Below, in pieces: positions 51,001-62,200 of a DNA stretch of 64,000 nt (position 1 is the stretch's first letter; each line of letters starts with the position of its first letter). Source of the stretch: Liolophura sinensis. Lineage: Eukaryota > Mollusca > Polyplacophora > Chitonida > Chitonidae. The stretch spans positions 8,603,504-8,667,503 of the forward strand of contig NC_088298.1 of assembly GCF_032854445.1 (NCBI RefSeq), given 5' to 3'. The position numbers and the translations under genes are program-made. Under the pieces are notes generated by a model. The model saw only the letters and a list, made by a program, of their open reading frames with translations. It was not told where the DNA came from and did not search any database.

Positions 51001-54000
51001 ATGATTTGGTGAATGTTTTAGGCCTAACAGAGGTTACACTATCTGAAGGTTTTTGGGTCAGACTTGGTTGTAGTTTCTTTTTTGACTCTTGATGATTTGG
51101 TGAATGTTTTAGGCCTTACAGAGGTTACACTATCTGAAGGGTTTTTGGGTCAGACTTGGTTGTAGTTTCTTTTTTGACTGTTGATGATTTGGTGAATGTT
51201 TTAGGCCTTACAGAGGTTACACCAGCTGAAAGTTTTGGGGTCAGTTTTGGTTGTGGAGTTTGCCAAAAGTGCTGACCAGAAACACTTCCCCAAACTGTCA
51301 GATCCTCCTCAAAGGTATTTTTAAAAGTTTTTTTCTCTCGACTTAAAGAAAATGATAAATTAACCAAATTATGATGTGCTTAAATGCCAATAAAACTGTC
51401 CAGTCGTGAGGAACAAAATGGCATAGAAGTCCTAACAGAAAATATGTACTTTATTAAAACGAGTATTTTATTACAGGACAGCATGCCTCAAACGTGAAAA
51501 ATAACTTTTTTTAATTCTCTTTTGTATTATTTGCTTATAGTGCTACTTCAGTGCTAAGAGAAGCAACGCGGAAATATTAAAATGACAAGTAGGATACCCT
51601 AGAAAACATAGGTAACACCACGGGTTCCAAAAAATTTACAATGAGTAACACTACTTAACTCGTATAAGTGAAGAGTCCTAAAAAAAACAAAATCTTCAGG
51701 AGTTTCCCTAAAATTTTTCTGATGTGATTCGATGATGTTCCATATGTGACGATGAGTCAAGTAGATGTGACGTCAAGTGAGGCAGTTATGCTGGAATGAT
51801 GTCATGTGCGTATGAAAGTATGACGTCATTTGTGGCTATACGTCAGGAAATGATGACGCCAGGTGTTCTTGCCCGATGTCACATCAAGCAAAATTGGAAA
51901 GGACCGAATACTTTTGTTTCTGTGCTATCCTGCAAAACTAGTGACAATGGTTTTTAATAGATTGCTTTTTTTTTAACAATTTAGCAAAGGAATTTCAGAC
52001 TAATTTGTTAAATGATAAATCTCAGTCCTTATCATTTAACTTTCTGTTATCGTAAAGACGTTCCGGTCTTCATGCTGTAGTAACTCTTTAAACACTAAAT
52101 ATTTTCAGTTTTCATTCATGAAAACAACAGTTATCATTCATGATTACTTTAATGTAGCTTTCAGACACAGGGTGTTGTAACCAGTTAATATGTTTTTGAG
52201 TTTTTACTGGCTCATTACAACAGGAATAATAAGTCGTCTTGCGAAACAGCTGGGTTTTTAAGTCAAGATGTATGACAGGGTCATGTAACTCTGGTTTTCT
52301 CTGCCCATAATCTAACCTAAAAAATGTCAGACCTAAAACTCCTGAGATTTATTTGATTGGTGCTTTACGCCGTACTCAAGAATATTTCACTTATAAGACG
52401 GCGACCAGCATTATGGTGGGTGGAAATCGGGCAGAGTCCGGGGGAAACCCACGACCATCCGCAGGTTGCTGGCAGACCTTCCCACCTACGGCCGGAGAGG
52501 AAGCCAGCATGAGCTGGACTTGAACTCACAGCGACCGCATTGGTCAGAGACTCCTGGGTCATTGCGCTGCGCTAGTGCGCTAACCAACTGAGCCACGGAG
52601 GCCCCAAAACTCCTGAGAAAGTTACATGTTAAACACCCATCAAATAATAAAGTAAATACTTAGCATTTGCAAAACTAAGATATGGAACTTGACAAATTCA
52701 TCATAAGTTTAGTATATGTCAAGAATGAGAAACTGTAGCCAAATAACATCTGATGTATTTTTTTCTGATAGACCCGTTGTTGGTAAAGAGAAGGAAGATA
52801 AACCAGAAGAGTTATCTCCCCCTGAAATCCAGCAGTGGAAGCCCCAGCAGGATGAGGTGTACGAAAAGCATGGGTGAGTGAAGAATATTACTCAGGGTAT
52901 CTCTACCAAATTTTCGCTGCATTTATGGTTATAATATTTCTGACAGAGCTAAATGTGAAAAATTGTCTTCACTTGACACTCCTCACAGGTTTGAAGCATG
53001 AGGATAGGTCTATTTGCTATGTTCAAAAGGCATTGACTAGAAGGCATGGAGATGTGATGTCTGATGTCAGTGTACTGTTACCAGGGGGCATTGAGGTGTC
53101 AGATCTGGTGTCAGTATACTGTGACTAGAAAGCATGGAGATGCCATGTCTGATGTCCGTGTACTGTTACCAGAAGGCATTGAGGTGTCAGGTTTGGTGTC
53201 AGTATATTTTCACCAGAGGGTATTGAGGTGTCATGCCTGGTGTCAGTACACAGTTACCAGAAGACATTGAGGTGCCAGATCTGGTGTCAGTATACTGTGA
53301 CTAGAAGGCATAGAGATGTCATGTCTGATGTCCGTGTACTGTTACCAGAAGACATTGAGGTGTCAGATCTGGTGTCAGTATACTGTGACTAGAAGGCATA
53401 AAGATGTCAGGTCTGATGTCCTTGTACTGTTACCAGAAGGCATTGAGATGTCAGGTTTGGTGTCAGTATATTTTCACCAGAGGGTATTGAGGTGTCATGC
53501 CTGGTGTCAGTACACTGTTACCAGAAGACATTGAGGTGTCAGATCTGGTGTCAGTATACTGTGACTAGAAGGCATAAAGATGTCATGTCTGATGTCCTTG
53601 TACTGTTACCAGAAGGCATTGAGGTGTCAGGTTTGGTGTCAGTATATTTTCACCAGACGGTATTGAGGTGTCATGCCTGGTGTTAGTATACTGTTACCAG
53701 AAGACATTGAGGTGTCAGATCTGGTGTCAGTATACTGTGACTAGAATTCATAGAGATGTCATGTCTGATGTCAGTGTACTGTTACCAGAAGACATTGAGG
53801 TGTCAGATCTGGTGTCAGTATACTGTGACTAGAAGGCATAAAGATGTCATGTCTGATGTCCGTGTACTGTTACCTGAAGGCAATGAGGTATCAGGTTTGG
53901 TGTCAGTATATTTTCACCAGACGGTATTGAGGTGTAATGCCTGGTGTCAGTACACTGTTACCAGAAGACATGGAGGTGTCAGATCTGGTGTCAGTATACT

Positions 54001-57000
54001 GTGACTAGAAGGCATGGAGATGTCATGTCTGATGTCCGTGTACTGTTACCAGAAGACATTGAGGTGTCAGATCTGGTGTCAGTATACTGTGACTAGAAGG
54101 CATAAAGATGTCATGTCTGATGTCCTTGTACTGTTACCAGAAGACATTGAGGTGTCAGGTTTGGTGTCAGTATATTTTCACCAGAGGGTATTGAGTAACC
54201 ATCCAAACAAAAATGACTCTCCTGATTTCTGTGTGTCTTTCAGCATTGTCTACCTATGAAGCAAGCATACCAACCTAACAGGAAAGACTGTTTCATGTTA
54301 TCCGTTCATCAGACTAACCAACCAAACAGAAATGACTGTTTCATGTCCTCTGTTGATCAAACTAACCAACCAAACAGAAATGACTGTTTCGTGTTATCCA
54401 TTGATCAAACTAACCAACCAAACAGAAATGACTGTTTCATGTCCTCTATTTCGATCTTTCAGCATTGACTACCCACGAAACCCAAATCTTCATTATCTCT
54501 ACCCACAGCCGACGGTGTCGATTCTCACCAACATAGCCAATGCTTTAGCAGGGTGCCCAAAGTTTTATGTCCAGGTATTCCTCTATTTTCCTCTCAAGTC
54601 AAATTTGAACAGATTCTATCTTTGCCCATTCGTGTATGTTTTTTTCTTTTTTTTTTCTTTTTTTTTTACGGGCTGGAGGGGGGATCTTTTTTACCATGAT
54701 ACAGGTTTTAAAATAAGCAACCAGGACTCCTACAGGTTATGCATCGGTCGCCCACATGCTAAATGTTGAGAACAATTTCCCGTTTCTCAAAAAAATAAAT
54801 AAATATATTTTAAAAATCTGTTAGAAGACGGCATCTATGAATTTCGCGCATTCTTCTATCAGTGGCACAGATTGAAACGACCTCCAAAGACAGAAGAGTT
54901 CCCCTTGTTATCAGGGCAATATTCACGTTTTTCTTCTCAAGATGGCAAAAATGAGCATGACAAGAAGACTGCTTAATGACTTGATTATGTAGCTAACAGA
55001 TATTACCAGCGATGTCAACACATGGCTAAATGGTCACATTGAAAACATTCAAATCATGGGATTTCCTTGGTGACTTTATTTTTGACTTGAATGGCGAATA
55101 TAAATTGACCAATCTTATCGAAAAATCGCCCACATCTGCCAAGAAACGAGGCTTGGAGGAATCTCGGGACAGTCGCTACAAGCGCTGATAAATTACGTCG
55201 ATGGCTAGATCTCGGTCTAAAGGTGGCTTATATGTGCTGAAACGCGGGGACCGCTGGCCACCCTTAACCTGGGAGTTATGTGCACCCAGTTCCGGTATAA
55301 TGCTTACAAAGAGCTACCTCCTCGTTCAATTCTGATGCATGAGCTTTAGATTCTCCCTGATTACACATATAGCACGGCGATTCTGAAAGCTAAAATATTT
55401 ACTCACATTTTGCCACAATCACTACTTTCCCTTACATCACCATTCTCCTGTAAATCCTAGCCAAAGTCAAAAATACGCCTAATTCCATATTAAAAGATCA
55501 CGGCCGAGATCCTTTGCTATTGGATGGCTAGTGGAATTATATTCACAAAAGTAACATATTGAGGCACATCAAGTCAGGGTCACTAGTGGTCCATCTAGAT
55601 GAACTCAAGTCAGGGTCACTACTGGTCCATCTAGATGAACTCAAGTCAGGGCCACTACTGGTCCATCCAGATGAACTCAAGTCAGGGTCATTACTGATCC
55701 ATCTAGATGAACTCAAGTCAGGGTCACTACTGGTCCATCTAGATGGACTCAAGTCAGGGTCACTACTGGTCCATCTAGATGAACTCAAGTCAGGGTCACT
55801 ACTGGTCCATCTAGATGAACTCAAGTTAGGGTCACTACTGGTCCATCTAGGTGAACTTAAGTCAGGGTCCAATTTTAAAATTCTTACATTCGTCGTAACT
55901 ACATTTTGATATGGGAGTAATTTTAATGAAGTCCCCATTGGTGGCATCAAAGCTTACCTGAAGTAAAAATACAAGTTCTTTTTTGTGTCTTTTTGGATTG
56001 AATTAAAAAGGTTGAAGTTGTTGTCTTAGATGGAAAACGAAATATGATAGTTTTTAATGCCAGAACATAGTTACATTTCAAACCCACTTTAAGGCCTGAT
56101 GATGTCCTTAAGAGGTATTATTTAATTGTAATATTACAGAAAATTACGAGTCTCTTCTCATCCAGAAAAAGATAAGGAATTTGTAATCATTAGTCGTAGT
56201 AATTTCTGGTTAAATCAACGGGCGGCACTTCAAAGCCTGTGCAACATCGGCAGAGTTATTCCCCTTACCTACCTGAGAAAGTACCTACCTGAGTAAAGAT
56301 TTTATATATAGTTGTACATTTATGACTTTTGGTGGTGATAAGTATAAAATGAAAACAAAGAACTGAATCTACACTATGTATTGAAAAATCAACTTTTACT
56401 TCAAATTTAGCTTGCCTATATGACGGACAAGTTTTAATTCAGTCAGAGTGCGAAATATCCACAACGAACGTTGAAGTTGTATTGGTCAATCACCTGTCTC
56501 TGTTTCAGGTATTACATTTGATGAACAAGATGAATCTGCCTGCTCCATTTGGTCCTGTTACGACAACACCACCTATTGTAAGTTATGTATATAGATAGTT
56601 TTTTAATTACAAGGGGGGGGGGGGGCTTCCGTGGTTCAGTTGGTTAGCGCGCTAGCGTGGCGTAATGACCCAGAAGCCTGTCAACAATGCAGTTGCTGTG
56701 AGTTCAAGCTCAGCTCATGCTCACCAGCCATATGTGGGAAGGTCTTCCAGCAACCTGCGTAAAACACCAAATAAATAAATAAATAAATAATTACAAGAGC
56801 ACCTAAGGTACGGATTCAATCCTGGCCTTGGAAAGGGAATTTGTTTATTCATTTATTTGATTGGGGTTTAACGCCGTACTCAAGAATATTTCACTTATAC
56901 GACGACTGTGGCCAGCACTATGGTGGGTGGAAACAGAGCAGACTGGGGGAAACCCACGACCATCCGCAGGTTGTTGCCAGACCTTCCCACTTACGTCCGG

Positions 57001-59164
57001 AGAGGAAACCCACATGAGCTGGACTTGAACTCACAGTGACTGCATTTGTCATTATATTGCGCTAGCGCATTAACCAGCTGAGCCACGGAGACACCAGGGA
57101 ATTTGTCCCAACTCTCATGATCATGAGGGCTTGGTGATAATAAGCTGTCAACGTCACTCGACATTTATAAATCTAAAAACACCGATAAGAACTGACAGCC
57201 ATGACAGAAGAGTGGTATTAAACAACAAATTAAATAAATAAACATAATGTTTTTGATTGTTTGTTCTTGAGTGTCATAGTCAAGAATTTTTTATTTGTAT
57301 GTATGTATGTATCGGAAAGCCTAAGAGAAACCAAGGTACCTAACAAACCTGTTGATATAAAGCCACATCTGAAACAGCAAGAGCTGGATTTGAACCTGTG
57401 ACCTCTGTGGTGTAGGTGCCATTCAGCTGCAGAGGGAATGGTTATATAGCAGACTTAATCAACAGGGCAAAATATGTATTATAGGAACAACTCAGATATG
57501 TTACAACTCAGTAGATATATGACTGGACGACGGAATGACTGAAACACAGCTAACAAGATAGTGGTATGTTCCTTGCTGTAGCCATCTGGAGATGAAGTCA
57601 TTGATAGACCTGACATTTTGGAAATGGAGGAAATGGATGTCTCAAGCACGGAGGAATCTGAAATTGAAAGTGAAGAAGATGACAGGTGAGTATGGGATAG
57701 ACATAAAACATTCACATCTGAACTCCTAAAAAATACAGGCGCATGTAAGTGTTCAAATCACATTTCATTTCAGACCTTAATTTATTTAATTTATAATTTA
57801 ACCAAAATATCTCTTCAGGCCCAAACCTAGTCAGCCTGTAATGAAAAGACCAGCAAGAGCCAATCCCAACAAAGTCAGAAAGCGGAGAAAATTGGTGATC
57901 CCTGTGCCTCAAGAAATAACTGCTCCCCGACCCCCTGGAGTCCTTGTTATCTCCACTAGCGAAATGTTCGAACAGCCTCAGCAACAACAACAGCCGAAAA
58001 AGATTCAGTTGATTTTACCCTCCAGTGTACAGAGTGATGATGTTGAGAAGGAAGGTGAAGAGAAAACAGAGGGTATGGACATCTATTTCTGAAAACTGTC
58101 ATAGTGTACATTCCACACTGTTGTAGCGTAAAGCACCTGCTTTATAGGAAAGCAGGAAACAGGCTATATCCTGAGTCCGTACGTGGGAAGGTCTGTCAGC
58201 AACCTGCGGACGATCGTGGGTTTCTGCTGGGTTCTGCCCGGTTTCCTCCCACCACAATGCTGGCTGCCGTCGTATAAGTGAAATATTCCTGAGTATGGCG
58301 TAAAACACCAATCCAATAAATAAATGAATCAAATATCCTGAGTGTGGACATGAAAAGCTTTATATCAGCTAATTTGTTTGACGTACACATTTACTTGCCT
58401 TGTTTGATGCTAATGCCACACCAATTTGAATTGTTGTTTTATGGGCAGAATAAATATCTTTTCATTATCAGAGAAGGATATAAAAATAAAACTTTAAAAT
58501 CATCTAATTTGTAGAAAATGTTGACCATCCAGGAATTTTTTTTTTTTTGTTGTTGAAGACGCAAATACAAGATCAGAAAACATTGAAAAATTGGAAAATC
58601 ATTAAAACGTCAATCCTCATCAGCATATGGGAAATTCTGTCAGTAAACTGCAGATGGTCACTGACTTCTCCAGGGCACTACCTGCTTTCCTCCCACCATA
58701 ATGCTGACTGCTGTCGTATGAGTGAAATATTCTTGAGTACAGCGTAAAACACCAATCAAATAAATAAATAAAAACATCAAGAGTTGACAAGTCCATTTTC
58801 ATTTTTATTTTTATTCCACATTGGGATTTTTTTGTGTTGGCTTGCCTGTAAAAACATGAAATAAAATTGGGCTCGCTTAAGTATAGGTGGATAGGCCAAG
58901 TAGTTGTCAGCTCAGTGTCTTTATGTGCTGTGATTTGGAGGTGGTCATGTCTAGAGTTTACAGCATAACATTTAAGTGAAGCAGCACTATAAATGTCGGT
59001 GCTTGGACTGCCTCCACACTGTCATTTATGTGACTGATACTCTGATGAAAGCAACATTAAAAAGTGATCAATCTTATAATAAATAATAACTGATTTAGAT
59101 TGTTTCAAATGTTATCGTTTTAATATGAAAGAGGCTATCAATATATGTTTAAATTTACACATAC

Positions 59165-59222
<58 letters not shown>

Positions 59223-62200
59223 AACATATGCCAAAAATAAATAATTTGAACAAAAAATAATTACTTTGGAGGGAGTACAGCTGTGTATAATAATTATTAT
59301 GTGCTGGTGTTTAAGTTTCAGTCGTTAACGAGGAATCAGTACAAGGGTTGTGCCAACTGAGCCAGAGGTGGAAGTGGGCGGGTTTGGGAAACTAGAACCT
59401 GTTCCACAGGTATGTAATCATCCTGTCTGTGATTGGATGATAGAGTTTTAGCTTACAGTGTTGTTTGTCACCTGATAACAAAGCAGGTGGTCAGTACTTT
59501 GAGGGATTCCTGATACTGAGGAACTTCCAGTATTATTTCGAAAGATTGTGAACATTTTGTGTAGTTATAACCTTTTTGTTTTGTTTATAACTTTAGTTAT
59601 AACCTTTTTTTTTTAGTTATAACTTTAGTTATAACCTTTTTGTCGTAGCCAGAAGAACCCGCTGAAGATTCTGTGAATATTTTGATCAGTTGTATTAGCC
59701 TATTTCTTTGCCAGAGCAACTTTCTGAAGATTCTGTGAACATTTTGATCCGTTATAGCATATTTCTTGTAAAAACAAGAACCCACTGAAGATTCTGTGAA
59801 CATTTTGATCAGTTATAACCTATGTCTTGTAGCCAGAAGAACCCAGTGAAATTTATGTGAATATTTTGATCAGTTGTATTTAGCCTATTTTTTAGCCAGA
59901 GGAACCTTCTGAAAATTCCTTGACATTTTGATCATTTATAACCAATGTCTTGTAGAAAGAACCTACTGAAGATTCTGTGAACATTTTGATCAGTTATAAC
60001 CTATGTCTTGTAGCCAGAAGAACCCAGTGAAATTTATGTGAATATTTTGATCAGTTGTATTTAGCCTATTTTTTAGCCAGAGGAACCTTCTGAAAATTCC
60101 CTTGACATTTTGATCATTTATAACCAATGTCTTGTAGAAAGAACCTACGGAAGATTCTGTGAACATTTTGATCAGTTATAACCTATGTCTTGTAGCCAGA
60201 GAACCCAGTGAAATTTATGTGAATATTTTGATCAGTTAGAGCCTCTTGTCTCTTGTAGCCGGAAGAACCTGCTGAAGATGATGCTGAGGATGAACTGAGA
60301 GTGGACAAGTCCAAGTTTGTCAGCTCTGACCAGCTGCGTAGAGGAAGAATATCCAGTGAAGGTATGTAACTTATTTCCTAATGTATTCATTTGGTTTACA
60401 CTCAGTTATCTTTGTTATTTTGTTGAGGCATTGTCTGTCCGTCTGTCCATCCTTCCGTAAACTTTTCAACATTAACACTATATTTACAGATCTCTTTCAC
60501 TTTAAATAGATCTATTAATCTTCGTGTGTACTACAATTAGCCCAGAATCTTATAGATTTCGAAGGCAAATACATAAAGAGTTACGACCCTTTTTATGATG
60601 TATTGCTTTAATTAAAACTGTATCTACAAAACCACTACACTTTAAATACAGCCTTTTGAAAATGGATCCTAGTGACAAATATTGTACAGAGTTATTCCCC
60701 TTTTTGTGATGCATTACTTTTACATATGATGTATCTACAGGTCGGTTTCACTTTCAGATTTAGACTTGTGATACCTGTATACCCACTGAAGGCCCAGAAA
60801 CCCATTGGAAATGGCCACCAAGGGGCTACCTTGAAATTGTGTTCACTTTTAAGGTGTAGGTTAGGTTTGTGGGTGGAGAAAACAAGGCAAACCCAACGAT
60901 CTCAACAGATGTTTTTCTGTCCATAGAGCAGTAGGATGTCCCAGGCCTAAACAAAAGTAATTGAAAATATTTTGTTTTCTCTATTCAGAAATGAAAACGT
61001 CATCTGTGTTCAGAAATTACCAGGCAGGGGAGCCCACGACACGACTGTACATCAAAAATCTCAGCAAGCAAACAACTGAGGAGGTACGTACATGCAGGGC
61101 AGTTACCTCCCTTTTTAGCTCACCAGTACATCTGCACACCTCACCTGTAGCTTATGGCATACCCTGAGCATCCGCGTTAAATAAGAGGGAAGGAGCGGCA
61201 TCATAATAAGTGTTGTTGGATGTTCTGAGCTCAGGTTTTGCACACATGTAGAGCACAATAACAGGAGAGGGTTGTTCCATGCGCTGAAAGCATATTCATT
61301 GTGGTAAATTACAAAATTCACAACTTCACTGCTTGATGTATGTGAGCTGAAGTGTCTCCATGTGTCTCCTACAGGCGAGATCTTTAGCAGTCTTGCTAGC
61401 AAATATAAGCTTTGTCTGGTCTCTGTACTTTGATCTCATTTATTCATTTATTTAATTAGTTGGTGCCTAACCCTGTACACAAGAATATTTTCCTTAATGA
61501 CTGTTTATTGATTTTGAGCAAACAGTAACTCTGTCCAATGTTTGTTTCTTGTAGGACTTGCTCTACATATTTGGACGATACGTGGATTTGGAGTCAGAGG
61601 AAGTTAAGGACATGTAAGTTGTACATGGAACGATTTCACAGACTGTGAAAGTCAAAAGTGAAGAGGTTGAATCTTTTAACCATTTTTTTCATAGAAGCTT
61701 TTTCAGTATTCTATTTTGGGCCTCAGTGGCCCAGAGGTTAATGTGTTCTCCTTAGGAGCCTCTCACCAATGGGGTGGTACCGGCCTGGATAGCACAGTTG
61801 GTAGAGCATAAGCTTTTGGGGGTGGTAGATCCAGAATCAATCCTGGGTCGAGTCACACCTAAGACTTTAAAAGAGGAAGTTGTAACTTTCTCGCTAGGTG
61901 TTCAGCATGAAGGGGATAGTGCGACGACTGGTTGACCCGTATCAGTATAATGGCCCGGGCAGGGTGGCTTACTTACCTTCCATAAGTCATCTCAGTGAAG
62001 CAGCACTAGATAAAAGAGCGGTGGAAATCCATCCTGCAACAAGGTGGCACATGACCTGCACTCAAAGGATTCTTTCGTTGTCATATGACTGAAAAATTGT
62101 TGAGCACGACGTTAAACCCCAAGCACTCACTCACTCACCCAATGGAGTGGCTGTGAGTTGTAGCTCAACTCATGCTGTATTCCTCTCTGGTTGTAAATAT

